Translations under genes and position numbers: made by a program
Assembly: GCF_003946165.1 (NCBI RefSeq)
Contig: NZ_RHOI01000018.1
Location: 1 to 51,903, forward strand
Source: Lacticaseibacillus baoqingensis
GTDB taxonomy: Bacteria; Bacillota; Bacilli; Lactobacillales; Lactobacillaceae
Reading direction: 5' to 3'
Length of the DNA stretch: 51,903 bases
Part shown: positions 37,594 to 46,675 of the stretch, piece by piece
How positions within the stretch are numbered: the stretch's first letter is position 1
Layout of the letters: each line of letters starts with the position of its first letter
The notes under the pieces: model-generated
Seen by the model: the letters and a program-made list of their open reading frames with translations, nothing else
Told to the model about the DNA's origin: nothing
The model's database searches: none

Positions 37594-37712
37594 CCAGAGC
37601 CGGAGCACCGCGGTTATGGGCGACGGGCTAACAGGGCTTGGTGGTGGGCGGCGCAGCCGCACGCCGCAAAGACCGGTTAGAACGCTCGCCCATGCAGTGT
37701 GCAGCTCGACGA
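37594..37712 (+). repeat. Palindromic repeat D3 (variant form)
   Basis: B2-type variant: TGGGCGA/TCGCCCA, CTAAC/GTTAG, apical GGGCGGC-GCA-GCCGC. Compared with B2, both arms of the first stem changed together (GTGA/TCAC to GCGA/TCGC). Confidence 0.85.
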
Positions 37713-37752
37713 GAACCTAAAGCAAAACATCGTACGGCTTGCTCCGCTTTGG
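37713..37752 (-). repeat. Fragment of a palindromic repeat
   Basis: CGTACGGCTTGCTCCGCTTTGG at the right end matches the end of copy D4 (TACGGCTTGCTCCGCTCTGG) with one change; the rest of the unit is gone. Confidence 0.6.
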
Positions 37753-37756
37753 TTCT

Positions 37757-37873
37757 CCTCGAGCTGCGCAAGCCAACGGGGTCGCAGATAAGGAATCCCG
37801 ACACCGCACGGCTGCGCCGTACTGTGCCAGGCTCCCTTATCTACACCCCTAAGTACGGCTTGCTCCGCTCTGG
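37757..37873 (-). repeat. Palindromic repeat D4
   Basis: Standard unit, minus orientation. Stems GAGC/GCTC, GCAAGCC/GGCTTGC, GGGGT/ACCCC, AGATAAG/CTTATCT, apical TACGGC-GCA-GCCGTG. Confidence 0.9.
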
Positions 37874-37877
37874 TTCT

Positions 37878-37994
37878 CCTCGAGCTGCGCAAGCCAACAG
37901 GGTGGCGGATAAGTCATCGCGCCACGCTATGGCTGCGCCATAACGCGTCACGCTGCCTTATCCACACCCTTAAAACCGGCTTGCTCCGCTCTGG
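37878..37994 (-). repeat. Palindromic repeat D5
   Basis: Standard unit, minus orientation. Stems GAGC/GCTC, GCAAGCC/GGCTTGC, AGGGT/ACCCT, GGATAAG/CTTATCC, apical TTATGGC-GCA-GCCATAG. It ends eight bases before the pyrF ribosome binding site. Confidence 0.9.
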
Positions 37995-38013
37995 TTTTAT
38001 AGAAAGGACCGTC

Positions 38014-38736
38014 ATGGAACCGATCATTGCCTTAGATTTTGCCACTGGTGCAGAAGCCGTGGCGTTTGTGGACCGCTTCCCGAAAACCACGCCGTTGTTT
38101 GTCAAAGTAGGGATGGAGCTGTTTTACGCCGAAGGTCCGCAGATCATCAAACAACTGCAAGCATTGCGGCCATTGAATCTCTTTTTAGACTTAAAACTGC
38201 ATGATATCCCGCATACCGTTGAAAAAGCCGCCTATCAACTCGGCCGCTTAGGCGTGACTTTGACCACGGCGCATGCTGCCGGGGGCAGTGCGATGCTGAC
38301 GGCGGCTAAGCGCGGCTTGTTGGCTGGGGCTGAAGCTGCCGGCGTTTTGCCGCCGCGGCTGCTGGCGATCACGCAGCTGACCTCAACGAGCACGGCAATG
38401 CTGCACAACCAGCTGCAGATCCCTGGTACAGTGCGTGCGTCCGTGCAGCATTTGGCCGCTGTCGCCCAAGCCGCCGGGGCAGACGGGGTGGTGGCTAGCG
38501 CGCAAGAAGTCTTGGATATCCGCGCAGTGACGCGGCCGGACTTTTTGGTGATCACCCCCGGTATCCGGCCAAAAGGAGCGGCAGTCGGCGATCAAGTCCG
38601 CGTGGTGACCCCAGCTGAGGCCAAACGCCGCGGGGCTTCTGGCATCGTCGTCGGCCGCCCGATCACTCAAGCGGCGGATCCATTAGCCGCTTATGCCGCT
38701 ATCAATACAGAATGGAGTACTGCACAAAATGACTGA
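38014..38736 (+). CDS. pyrF: Orotidine 5'-phosphate decarboxylase
   Basis: 240 residues. It decarboxylates OMP to [19 protein letters not shown] (about 57-72) contains the catalytic Lys-Asp pair, and ITPGIRP (about 184) is the phosphate-binding loop region. ATG 38014 follows AAAGGA. It is separated from carB by 619 bases of repeats; the pyrE start overlaps its stop. Confidence 0.96.
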   Translation: MEPIIALDFATGAEAVAFVDRFPKTTPLFVKVGMELFYAEGPQIIKQLQALRPLNLFLDLKLHDIPHTVEKAAYQLGRLGVTLTTAHAAGGSAMLTAAKRGLLAGAEAAGVLPPRLLAITQLTSTSTAMLHNQLQIPGTVRASVQHLAAVAQAAGADGVVASAQEVLDIRAVTRPDFLVITPGIRPKGAAVGDQVRVVTPAEAKRRGASGIVVGRPITQAADPLAAYAAINTEWSTAQND

Positions 38737-39364
38737 AATTGAATCCCAAATCGCTCAAGACTTGTTGACGATCGGGGCGGTGACGTTACGGCCGCATGAC
38801 CCGTTCACTTGGGCCAGCGGCATCCATTCGCCCATTTATACCGATAATCGCATCACCATCAGCTACCCAGAAGTGCGCGACCGCATCGCATCCGGCTTGA
38901 CTGAGTTGATCAAGACCCAGTTTCCTGCTGTCGAAGCCATTGCCGGCGTCGCCACCGCAGGGATCCCGCATGCCGCGTTAGTCGCCGATCGGCTGCACTT
39001 GCCAATGGCCTATGTCCGCAGCAAGCCCAAAGACCACGGTCAAGGCCGCCAGATCGAAGGGCGGTTAGTCGAAGGGGCCAAGCTGGTTTTGATCGATGAC
39101 TTGTTAAGCACCGGCGGGTCAGTGTTACAAGCGGCCCAAGCCGCGCAAAAAGAAGGCATGGACGTCATCGGCGTCGCGGCGATCTTCAGCTATCAATTAC
39201 CGGCCGTCACCGCCAACTTCGCCCAAGCGCAGATCCCATTTGCGACCTTGACGAACTACACGGCGCTGATCACGTCGGCAGAAGCCAAAGGCCAGATCAC
39301 CTCAGCAGAACTCGCCTTATTGCATGCTTGGCGCAAAGACCCTGAGCACTGGCAGCAAGCGTAA
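38729..39364 (+). CDS. pyrE: Orotate phosphoribosyltransferase
   Basis: 211 residues. It makes OMP from orotate and PRPP. The PRPP loop is [13 protein letters not shown] (about 118), and the catalytic loop has [15 protein letters not shown] (about 95). ATG 38729 overlaps the pyrF end by eight bases; GGAG lies nine bases upstream. Last gene of the pyr operon. Confidence 0.96.
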   Translation: MTEIESQIAQDLLTIGAVTLRPHDPFTWASGIHSPIYTDNRITISYPEVRDRIASGLTELIKTQFPAVEAIAGVATAGIPHAALVADRLHLPMAYVRSKPKDHGQGRQIEGRLVEGAKLVLIDDLLSTGGSVLQAAQAAQKEGMDVIGVAAIFSYQLPAVTANFAQAQIPFATLTNYTALITSAEAKGQITSAELALLHAWRKDPEHWQQA

Positions 39365-39414
39365 TCAAAAAGCCTTGGCGCCAACCATGAAGGTTGGTGC
39401 CAAGGCTTATTTTG
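39365..39414. terminator. Bidirectional terminator at the end of the pyr operon
   Basis: AGCCTTGGCGCCAACC (39371-39386) pairs with GGTTGGTGCCAAGGCT (39392-39407), one G-T pair. TTATTTTG follows on the plus strand, and TTTTTG on the minus strand serves the TPM-domain gene. Confidence 0.9.
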
Positions 39415-39426
39415 TGCCAGCAGACA

Positions 39427-41304
39427 TTACCAGCTGGAGGTGCCGCCGCCACCGCCGAAACCGCCGCCGCCAAAGCTGCCGCCGCCACTGCTGGAACCGC
39501 CGCCGCTAGTACCGCCGCCGCTGCCATTGTCATGCGGTGGATACCAGTCATCACGATGCGCTAGGACCATCGAGGTTTTTGCCAGGCTCTTGGGATCTAA
39601 GCTGCTGATCAAAAACGCCGCGTTGGTGACACTGCCAAAGGCAAACGCCATGTCCATGTAATCCGGGCGGGGATGTTTATTGCCATGGTCTTGCTGGTGC
39701 TTGGCTTTGAGTGCCGCTTTGGCTTGGCTCAGCGATGCGTTCGGCGCTTGGGCATCAAGCTGACGCGCCAAAGCCAAGTCATCACCAGCCAAGTGCGCAT
39801 CGATTGCGCGCAGATCATGAAGAAAATGGCGCATCATTGCATCTAAGCGGACGCGCTGGCGCAACAGTGCTCCGATACTGTACCAGCTGTTGACTACCCA
39901 CCAAAGCACTAATAATCCCAAGATCGTCCCGGCAATCACCAACAGCGCATAAGGCCCGTTGAACCAGGCCAACACCGACTCGGCCGCCGCAGTCCATTGA
40001 CTCACGACGCTGACCAAACGGCTAATGAACGTGATGCCGAAACTAGGCGTGTGCGCGAGCTGCCACAACAGCCAGCCGGCAATGATCACCCACAGCAATT
40101 GTCTAAGCAGCCAGCCGAGGATCTGAATGCCAATTTTTTGCCCCGCTGAAAGCAGGTTAGGGGCGATCGCGCCGACCTCTTTTGGCGCCAGGTCCGCTTT
40201 GGGCCGGCTCAGCAAATTCATCCCCAGCTCATGCGGGGCAAACCATTGCGCCCAATGCTCGCGATACATCGACGTGATGCGAAAACCGGCCTGCACGCCG
40301 ACGCTGTTGGCCAGCACGGTTTCTGGCGTGGTCGTGCCAAAAGCAAAGGCCATATCGGCATAATCCGGCCGCCGCATGCCGCTGGCTTGCTGCTGGGCTT
40401 GCATGGTCGAAATCGCCGCTTTGACGGCTGGATCAGGCACTTCAGCCAATGCCGCTTCCGCAGTGAGCTTAGGATCAACTTGCTGCAAGTCTTGGCCAAA
40501 ATGGCGCCACAATTGATCAACGGCGATCCGCCCGCGCAGCTTACGGCCCCAACACATCAGACGATAGCAGCCATATAACAGCAACACAACGATAACGATC
40601 ACCACTATTTGGCCTACAGTCGTGGTCAACAACCATGACTGGGCGCGCAAACCGGCGCTTTGTACGGTCGTCGGGGAGCGGCGCAGCGATGTTTGGCCGA
40701 CATCGCCGGTTTCGATCAGATGCGCGATGCGAGTGGTGACTAACCGAATGCCGGCGTCATAATCGCCGCTGCGGTAGGCGTTTTTGACTTGATCATCGGT
40801 GATCTGATCGGTCATCGCGTCTGGGATCGTGGCTTCCATCCCATAGCCGACTTCCAGCCGCGCTTGCCGCTGGCGCTTGGCCAGTAAGTAGACGACCCCT
40901 GAATCATGGGCTTGGTCGCCAACGCCGAGCTGATTGGCCAAGTCATTGGTGAAGCGTTCGATCGACTCGCCAGCCGGCAAGCTGTTTACGGTCACCACCA
41001 AAAGCTGCGGGTGATCGGCGCGCTTGGCTAAAGTCAGGTTCGTTTGTTTGATCAGCGTCTTGGTGTCTGCACGCAGCAAGTGGGCATTATCAGAAACGAA
41101 TATGTTTTGGCGATCGATCTTGACTCGGGCACTGCCAGAATCGACTGCCGCTTGTGCCGCTGCCCACCAAGCACCGCCAGCCAAAATGACGATCAGCGCT
41201 AACCACCAGAAAATATGCCGTAATACAAAACCAGCCCATTGATACCATCGCCGGCGCCTTGCGCTCAGCAGCCAAGGGTTGGCTGGAGTAGGGGAAGTCA
41301 TCAT
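39427..41304 (-). CDS. TPM-domain (YgcG-like) membrane protein with duplicated C-terminal module
   Basis: About 625 residues. One membrane segment near residues 30-52 precedes an extracellular TPM domain (about 65-205: ARLEVGYGMEATIPDAMTD is the family core). Then come a membrane segment at about 230-250, a soluble module, two more membrane segments, and a second copy of the module. The two modules share RRPDYADMAFAFGTT (about 315) and PRPDYMDMAFAFGSV (about 550). The C-terminus is Gly/Ser-rich and ends GGGGGTSSW, as in YgcG-like proteins. Function of the family is unclear, perhaps envelope maintenance. GGAGG at 41309-41313 supports ATG 41304 or 41301. Confidence 0.8.
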   Translation of the reverse strand: MMTSPTPANPWLLSARRRRWYQWAGFVLRHIFWWLALIVILAGGAWWAAAQAAVDSGSARVKIDRQNIFVSDNAHLLRADTKTLIKQTNLTLAKRADHPQLLVVTVNSLPAGESIERFTNDLANQLGVGDQAHDSGVVYLLAKRQRQARLEVGYGMEATIPDAMTDQITDDQVKNAYRSGDYDAGIRLVTTRIAHLIETGDVGQTSLRRSPTTVQSAGLRAQSWLLTTTVGQIVVIVIVVLLLYGCYRLMCWGRKLRGRIAVDQLWRHFGQDLQQVDPKLTAEAALAEVPDPAVKAAISTMQAQQQASGMRRPDYADMAFAFGTTTPETVLANSVGVQAGFRITSMYREHWAQWFAPHELGMNLLSRPKADLAPKEVGAIAPNLLSAGQKIGIQILGWLLRQLLWVIIAGWLLWQLAHTPSFGITFISRLVSVVSQWTAAAESVLAWFNGPYALLVIAGTILGLLVLWWVVNSWYSIGALLRQRVRLDAMMRHFLHDLRAIDAHLAGDDLALARQLDAQAPNASLSQAKAALKAKHQQDHGNKHPRPDYMDMAFAFGSVTNAAFLISSLDPKSLAKTSMVLAHRDDWYPPHDNGSGGGTSGGGSSSGGGSFGGGGFGGGGGTSSW

Positions 41305-41340
41305 GAAGCCCTCCAAACGGCATCAGCCTTGCCGATGCCC

Positions 41341-41365
41341 AAAATATAGGCCATTGTACCATATT
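41341..41365 (-). promoter_or_regulatory. Candidate promoter of the TPM-domain gene
   Basis: On the minus strand, TACAAT with TG one base ahead (extended -10), without a convincing -35. It is followed by a small hairpin GGCATC-9-GATGCC in the leader. Confidence 0.45.
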
Positions 41366-41501
41366 CCAGCCGCCTGTTTTGGCCGCGCATTTTCTTGATA
41401 GGGGCAAGTTGGACGAACTGATTTACCTGATTTTGCGCTTTAGATGCGCATGACCAACCTTTACCACCGTTTTGCGGGCATATTTTAGAGGCTCAAACCC
41501 C

Positions 41502-41533
41502 AAAAAAGCCGCCTTGATCCGGCGACTTTTTTT
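41502..41533. terminator. Bidirectional terminator-like hairpin
   Basis: AAAAAAGCCGCC, 7-base loop, GGCGACTTTTTTT (one mismatch in the stem). Confidence 0.7.
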
Positions 41534-41582
41534 ATCCTTGGTGTGGTGACAGGCAATGGCGCGAAAAAAACTTGCGCCACGG

Positions 41583-41610
41583 AAAAAGCCGCCATATCCT
41601 GGCGGCTTTT
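41583..41610. terminator. Bidirectional terminator, probably of the amidase gene
   Basis: AAAAGCCGCC, 7-base loop, GGCGGCTTTT, perfect stem with T runs on both strands. Confidence 0.8.
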
Positions 41611-41650
41611 CGATATTATTTCTTCCTGGGTCACGACCCAAGGAGGTGAG

Positions 41651-41806
41651 GTGTGGCAAGCAGCATTGCGCTCATTGCCACACCTCTACCATACAAGTTT
41701 TACTAACAAAATACAAGTAGTCATGTTATTGGTGATGGCCGCTTTGGAAGTAATTATTCAAGCCGGCGACGATATCGGAAGCGACTTGTTGGTGATAAGC
41801 GGCTGA
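41651..41806 (+). CDS. Possible small ORF antisense to the amidase 3' end
   Basis: AAGGAGGTGAG at 41640-41650 is an excellent ribosome binding site in a region with no recognised gene. It could serve GTG 41651 (51 residues with a hydrophobic stretch VVMLLVMAALEVII, overlapping the amidase end on the other strand) or GTG 41653 (17 residues). An 11-bp perfect inverted repeat AGGTGTGGCAA/TTGCCACACCT (41649-41685) and the hairpin TGGGT-CACG-ACCCA (41627-41640) surround the start. A toxin-like small protein is conceivable, but the hydrophobic stretch is also what the antisense of the amidase end gives. I see no firm promoter. Confidence 0.25.
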   Translation: MWQAALRSLPHLYHTSFTNKIQVVMLLVMAALEVIIQAGDDIGSDLLVISG

Positions 41807-43045
41807 GCTGATCAAACGGAAGTCTTTATCGGAATTGATATAGCCCATTTCCATCAAGATACTTGGCTGGTCATTGTCCCGCAAAACTTCATAGTTACCA
41901 AACGCGACGCCGCGATCAGTCAGCGTCAAGTTGCTTCCTAACGCCTTGTTCACATAAGCCGCCAACGCTTTGTCCTTGGTGCCATTGTAATAGTAGGTGG
42001 TAAAGCCGCTGGCGGTGTTGGCATTGGCAGTGGAGTCAAAATGGAACGAAATAAACGCATCAGCATGCACTTTAGCCGCCACCACTGGCCGCGGCGCCAA
42101 ATCAACAAAGGTATCATTAGAGCGGGTATAGATCACATTAGCACCGGCGGCTTGCAATTTCGCACCAACGGCTTGGGCCAGCTGCAAGGTGTAGGTTTTT
42201 TCATATTTGCCAGAGGTCGACAAAGCCCCGGTGTCGGTGCCGCCATGGCCAGGATCTAAGACGATCGTGGCTTCGGATAACTTGGTGGCGGTTTTGTTCG
42301 CGGTGGTGCCAGGCATGGTTAAGATCCAGCTGGCAATATACCCGGTACGATTATCGGCGGTGCGCACATGGTACCAGTCGCCGCTTTGATTCAACACCGT
42401 CAGCTTCGCCGCTTTGGCCACGCGCGTCACCACTGGCGCGTTCAAGCCGGCAGCCGAGCGGATGTTGGCTGCGATCATGGTCGTCGCTTGCAAGGTCGGA
42501 GTCGCCGTTTTGGCGGTGGCAATGGTGGTTTGGGCCACGCTCACATTGGTCGTGGTACCGGTGGTTTCCAAGAGATTAGAGGCCACCCAAGCCGCCGTGT
42601 TGTTATAGGCGATCTGGCTCCAGCCGTGTTGTTGGTATAAGACATTCACGGCAGTCCCAGCCGACAAGGTGCCCAGCTGCTTGGCGGTATTAGTCGCGTA
42701 TTGGCGGACGTTGGCGTTGGTTTTCAAGCGCGCCACCTTGGCGGCATTGGTGGTGGCTTCGTCTTGGTGGACTAACCAGCTGGCGACCCAGCCGACGCGA
42801 TTGTTGGCCAAGCGGACCTGATACCAAGAATTTTGTTTCTGTAAAATGGTCAAACTAGTGCCTTTTTGGACTTGACCCATCGTCTCATAAGACAAGCCAG
42901 GACCTAACCGCACATTCAAGACACTTGACGTCACCGTCAGGGTTTGATTGTTAGCCAATACTACCGTGGTGGCAGCAGACATCCCGATCAATAAGCTGAA
43001 GGCGAGGATCAAGGGCCAGCGGCGGAGTTGTTTTATTTTTCGCAT
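41726..43045 (-). CDS. N-acetylmuramoyl-L-alanine amidase with three SH3b domains
   Basis: About 439 residues. A basic N-terminus and a hydrophobic segment (about 8-30) form a Sec signal ending near VVLA. Three SH3b wall-binding domains follow (about 35-92, 105-160 and 190-245), then an amidase_3 domain: DPGHGGTDTGA (about 268), the Zn-binding Glu in KYEKTYTL, HADAFISFHFDS, and the catalytic Glu in LMEMGY. It cuts the bond between MurNAc and L-Ala in peptidoglycan. ATG 43045 is nine bases after AAGGA. Placement divergent from the hisS T-box is usual for lactobacilli. Confidence 0.93.
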   Translation of the reverse strand: MRKIKQLRRWPLILAFSLLIGMSAATTVVLANNQTLTVTSSVLNVRLGPGLSYETMGQVQKGTSLTILQKQNSWYQVRLANNRVGWVASWLVHQDEATTNAAKVARLKTNANVRQYATNTAKQLGTLSAGTAVNVLYQQHGWSQIAYNNTAAWVASNLLETTGTTTNVSVAQTTIATAKTATPTLQATTMIAANIRSAAGLNAPVVTRVAKAAKLTVLNQSGDWYHVRTADNRTGYIASWILTMPGTTANKTATKLSEATIVLDPGHGGTDTGALSTSGKYEKTYTLQLAQAVGAKLQAAGANVIYTRSNDTFVDLAPRPVVAAKVHADAFISFHFDSTANANTASGFTTYYYNGTKDKALAAYVNKALGSNLTLTDRGVAFGNYEVLRDNDQPSILMEMGYINSDKDFRLISSAAYHQQVASDIVAGLNNYFQSGHHQ

Positions 43046-43072
43046 GCGCATCAATCCTTAATATTTGTTTTC

Positions 43073-43078
43073 ATTATA
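43073..43078 (-). promoter_or_regulatory. Extended -10 promoter of the amidase gene
   Basis: TGCTATAAT on the minus strand, about 28 bases before the start codon. No clear -35. Confidence 0.6.
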
Positions 43079-43170
43079 GCAAATTATGCTTGCTGCTGTG
43101 GCGCTTTGGCCTAAATGCACCGAAAATTTAGCTTTTTTGCCCGGCTTTTGCCTGAACCCAAGCACCGCGG

Positions 43171-43199
43171 TTGACAAACGTTCAAGCCTCCCTTAAACT
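43171..43199 (+). promoter_or_regulatory. Promoter of the hisS-aspS T-box transcript
   Basis: TTGACA (43171-43176), 17 bases, TAAACT (43194-43199). Confidence 0.75.
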
Positions 43200-43205
43200 T
43201 TACCT

Positions 43206-43396
43206 ATACACATCCGTTGTCTATGAAGAAGCAGGATAGATCACCTATTAGCGACCCGGGATTGGTGCAAGCCGGGAACGATCGAAAAGACACTTCTGAG
43301 GCAGAGACACTCCGGTCGCCACCGTTATGGCTGAGTAAAATCACAAGGTGGTACCGTGTTCGCACCCTTCGTTCAGTCGAAGGGTGTCTTTTTTTT
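43206..43396 (+). promoter_or_regulatory. T-box leader of hisS-aspS
   Basis: A complete T-box: stem I with apical TTGGTGCAAGCC, specifier region GACAC at 43289-43293 just before the closing arm CTTC, the T-box sequence AAGGTGGTACCGTG at 43345-43358, and the terminator CACCCTTC (43363-43370)/GAAGGGTG (43379-43386) with eight Ts. Uncharged tRNA binding to the specifier and to the GGN of the T-box favours the antiterminator. GAC (Asp) fits the canonical register; CAC (His) overlaps it by one base. Confidence 0.93.
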
Positions 43397-43422
43397 GCGG
43401 ATGAAGAAAGAAGAGGAAATTC

Positions 43423-44703
43423 ATGAGTTACCAACGACCAAAAGGTACAGCTGATATCCTGCCTGGCCAAAGTGAGCTATGGCAACAAGTTGAAGCGATC
43501 GCGCGGCGGGTTTTGACCACTTATCGATATCAAGAGATCCGCACGCCATTATTTGAAAATGTTGAAGTCTTCTCCCGCTCAGCTGGTGATACCAGCGACA
43601 TCGTCACCAAAGAAATGTATACCTTCGAAGACAAAGGCGGCCGTATGATGGCCTTGCGCCCAGAAGGGACTGCCGGCGTGGTTCGGGCGTATGTCGAAAA
43701 CAAACTTTACGGCCCAGAACACCAAAAGCCTTATAAAGTCTGGTATGCCGGGCCGATGTTTCGCTATGAACGGCCGCAATCCGGCCGCCAGCGCGAATTT
43801 CACCAAATCGGCGTGGAAGCCTTTGGGGCGACCAGCCCGGTCTTAGATGCGGAAGTGATCGCTTTGGCCAAAGACTTGCTGGAAGCCTTTGGCGCCACCA
43901 AGCTGAAGTTTGCCATCAATACTTTAGGCGATCCAGAAAGCCGAGCTGCTTATCATCAAGCGCTGGTCGACTTTTTGACGCCCTTTCAAGCAGAACTTTC
44001 CCATGATTCTCAAGTGCGCTTGACCAAAAACCCGCTGCGGGTCTTAGACTCTAAAGACAAACACGATCAAGAAATCGTCGCCAATGCGCCAAAGATCTTA
44101 GATTATCTCACCCCAACGGCGCAAGCACATTTTGATGGGGTGCGCGACTTATTGACCAAACTAGGCATCGATTACGAAGTCGACGCAGACATGGTGCGCG
44201 GTTTAGACTACTATAACCATACGATCTTTGAGATCATGTCAGCCGACCCGGTGTTTGGCGGCGGCTATACCACCATCTTAGGCGGCGGGCGTTATAACGG
44301 CTTAGTGGAAGAACTTGGCGGTCCAGAAACGCCAGGCGTAGGCTTTGCCATGGGCGTCGAACGCTTGATGCTGTTGATGCAAGGCAAACAACAAGCGGCC
44401 AGCTTGCCGGCTTATATCGTCGCGATCGGTGAAGCCGCCACTGCTAAGGCATTAGAGCTTGCCCAAGCGATCCGCGCCCAAGGCTTTGCGGTGGACATGG
44501 ATTACTTAGGCCGCAAGCCCAAAGCCCAATTCAAAACCGCCAACAAAGTCAATGCGCGCTTAGTATTGACCTTAGGCGATAGCGAACTGGCAGATGGGAC
44601 TGTGGAAGTCAAAGACATGGCAACTGGGGAACAAAGCACCGTCGAACAAGCCGTGGTGCAAACCAAATTTGCAACATTATACCAAGAAACAGTGGAGGAT
44701 TAG
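43423..44703 (+). CDS. hisS: Histidyl-tRNA synthetase
   Basis: 426 residues, class II synthetase. Motif 2 [17 protein letters not shown] (about 113), histidine-specific blocks [12 protein letters not shown] (about 258) and [14 protein letters not shown] (about 287), and a C-terminal anticodon domain (about 325-426). ATG 43423 follows AGAGGAAA. It is the first gene of a two-gene operon behind the T-box; aspS starts one base after its stop. Confidence 0.97.
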   Translation: MSYQRPKGTADILPGQSELWQQVEAIARRVLTTYRYQEIRTPLFENVEVFSRSAGDTSDIVTKEMYTFEDKGGRMMALRPEGTAGVVRAYVENKLYGPEHQKPYKVWYAGPMFRYERPQSGRQREFHQIGVEAFGATSPVLDAEVIALAKDLLEAFGATKLKFAINTLGDPESRAAYHQALVDFLTPFQAELSHDSQVRLTKNPLRVLDSKDKHDQEIVANAPKILDYLTPTAQAHFDGVRDLLTKLGIDYEVDADMVRGLDYYNHTIFEIMSADPVFGGGYTTILGGGRYNGLVEELGGPETPGVGFAMGVERLMLLMQGKQQAASLPAYIVAIGEAATAKALELAQAIRAQGFAVDMDYLGRKPKAQFKTANKVNARLVLTLGDSELADGTVEVKDMATGEQSTVEQAVVQTKFATLYQETVED

Positions 44704-44704
44704 C

Positions 44705-46504
44705 ATGGCAAAGCGGACATATTATGCAGGCGACGTGACCGAAGCACATTTAGGTGAAACCGTCACGCTCAAAGGCTGGGTGCAAAAGCGCCGCGATTTG
44801 GGGAATCTGGTTTTTATTGATTTGCGCGATCGGGCTGGGATCGTCCAGCTGGTCTTTTCTCAAGCGATCGATGCTCAAGCGTTAACCGTTGCCGAAGGGC
44901 TGCGCAGTGAATTCGTGATCGAAGCCACCGGACTGGTGCGCGCACGCGCTGGTGAGGCGATCAACAACAAGATGAAAACCGGCAAAGTCGAAGTCGAAGT
45001 CCATGCGATCACGATTTTAAACAAAGCCAAGACCCCGCCGTTTGAGATCAGCGATGACATTTCCGCCAGTGAAGAAACCAAGCTCAAATACCGTTATTTG
45101 GACTTGCGCCGGCCAGAAATGCAACAAGCGATCATCAAGCGCGCCAAGATCATGACCGCCGCACATCAATATTTTGATGCTAATGGCTTCATCGATATCG
45201 AAACCCCGACGCTGACCGCGTCAACGCCGGAAGGGGCCCGCGATTACTTGGTCCCGTCACGGGTCTACCCAGGGAGTTTTTACGCCTTGCCGCAATCGCC
45301 GCAACTGTTCAAGCAGCTGTTGATGGGGGCGGGGTTTGATCGCTACTATCAGCTGGCCAAGTGCTTCCGCGATGAAGATCTGCGCGGCGACCGGCAACCA
45401 GAATTCACCCAGATCGACTTAGAAACCAGCTTTTTGACCGCTGAAGAGATCCAAGATCTGACCGAAGGCTTGATCGCCAAGGTAATGAAAGACGTCCAAG
45501 GCATTGACGTGCAATTGCCGTTCCCACGCATCCAGTGGCAAGACGCAATGGACCGGTATGGGTCTGATAAGCCAGACTTGCGCTTTGACATGCCGATCCA
45601 AGACGTTTCAGACTTAGTCAAGGATTCTGAGTTCAAAGTCTTCGCCAATGCCATCGCCAATGGCGGTCAAGTCCGCGCCTTAGTCGCACCAGGGGCGGCA
45701 GCGGCTTATTCGCGCAAAAAAATCGACGCCCAACAAGACTACATCAAGCGCTTTGGTGCCAAAGGCTTGGCTTGGTTGAAGGTCACTGATGACGGGATCA
45801 CAGGGCCCATCAGCAAGTTCTTTGGCGATGGGGGCGCTTTGATCCAAGCTTTAGGGGCCAATGCAGGGGATCTGATCGTCTTTGTGGCGGATCAACCCAG
45901 TGTCGTTGCCGCCAGCCTCGGCTATTTGCGGACGCATTTTGGCCATGAGTTAGGCTTGATCGACGAAAGCCGCTTTGCCTTTTGTTGGGTCGTCAACTGG
46001 CCGTTGTTTGAATATGATGAAGGCATCCAGCGCTGGGTCCCAGCGCATCATCCCTTCACCATGCCCAATGAAGAAGATGTGCCGCTCTTAGACACGGATC
46101 CGCACGCTGCGCATGCCCAAAGCTATGATATTGTCTTAAATGGGTATGAGCTGGGTGGCGGGTCGATTCGTATCCACACCCGCGAGATCCAAGAAAAAAT
46201 GCTCCACGCCCTCGGCTTCACGCCTGAACGCGCCCAAAAGGCCTTTGGCTTCTTATTAGATGCCTTGGACTTCGGCTTCCCACCTCATGGCGGCTTGGCC
46301 ATCGGGTTGGATCGATTTGCGATGCTTTTGACCGGCCGCGACAACATTCGCGACGTCATCGCTTTCCCGAAGAACTCTAAAGCCTCAGAACCCATGACCC
46401 AAGCGCCGTATCCAGTGGCAGATCAACAGTTAGTTGATTTAGGCATTGAAGTGCGCGCCGGCGTGGATCCAGAACATGAGCACGACAACGATCCAGAAGC
46501 ATAA
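44705..46504 (+). CDS. aspS: Aspartyl-tRNA synthetase
   Basis: 599 residues, bacterial type. An N-terminal OB anticodon-binding domain (about 1-105: [21 protein letters not shown]), the class II core with [20 protein letters not shown] (motif 2, about 218), the GAD insertion domain (about 285-420) and motif 3 GLDRFAML (about 537). ATG 44705 follows GGAGGA, which overlaps the hisS end. Co-transcription with hisS under one T-box is typical for the group. Confidence 0.97.
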   Translation: MAKRTYYAGDVTEAHLGETVTLKGWVQKRRDLGNLVFIDLRDRAGIVQLVFSQAIDAQALTVAEGLRSEFVIEATGLVRARAGEAINNKMKTGKVEVEVHAITILNKAKTPPFEISDDISASEETKLKYRYLDLRRPEMQQAIIKRAKIMTAAHQYFDANGFIDIETPTLTASTPEGARDYLVPSRVYPGSFYALPQSPQLFKQLLMGAGFDRYYQLAKCFRDEDLRGDRQPEFTQIDLETSFLTAEEIQDLTEGLIAKVMKDVQGIDVQLPFPRIQWQDAMDRYGSDKPDLRFDMPIQDVSDLVKDSEFKVFANAIANGGQVRALVAPGAAAAYSRKKIDAQQDYIKRFGAKGLAWLKVTDDGITGPISKFFGDGGALIQALGANAGDLIVFVADQPSVVAASLGYLRTHFGHELGLIDESRFAFCWVVNWPLFEYDEGIQRWVPAHHPFTMPNEEDVPLLDTDPHAAHAQSYDIVLNGYELGGGSIRIHTREIQEKMLHALGFTPERAQKAFGFLLDALDFGFPPHGGLAIGLDRFAMLLTGRDNIRDVIAFPKNSKASEPMTQAPYPVADQQLVDLGIEVRAGVDPEHEHDNDPEA

Positions 46505-46536
46505 ACTCAAATTAATAGGTAATAATTTCTAGAATT

Positions 46537-46570
46537 AAAGCGGTGGTAACCTAGTTACCACCGCTTTTTG
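46537..46570 (+). terminator. Terminator of hisS-aspS
   Basis: AAAGCGGTGGTAA, 5-base loop, TTACCACCGCTTT followed by Ts. A perfect 13-bp stem. Confidence 0.92.
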
Positions 46571-46627
46571 TCTAACTGAGTCCATATTTTTATTAAGAAT
46601 TTTATGAATCGTGCGTCAAATGCTGTC

Positions 46628-46655
46628 TTGTCTGGTGTTAGCATGGACGTAATAT
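46628..46655 (+). promoter_or_regulatory. Candidate promoter of the adhesin gene
   Basis: TTGTCT (46628-46633), 16 bases, TAATAT (46650-46655). Confidence 0.5.
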
Positions 46656-46675
46656 GAGCAATAGGAGTGAGTGAT

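Noticed and set aside
41423-41659. 78-codon minus-strand ORF between the amidase and the TPM gene
   Set aside because: It reads straight through two terminator hairpins and has no ribosome binding site.
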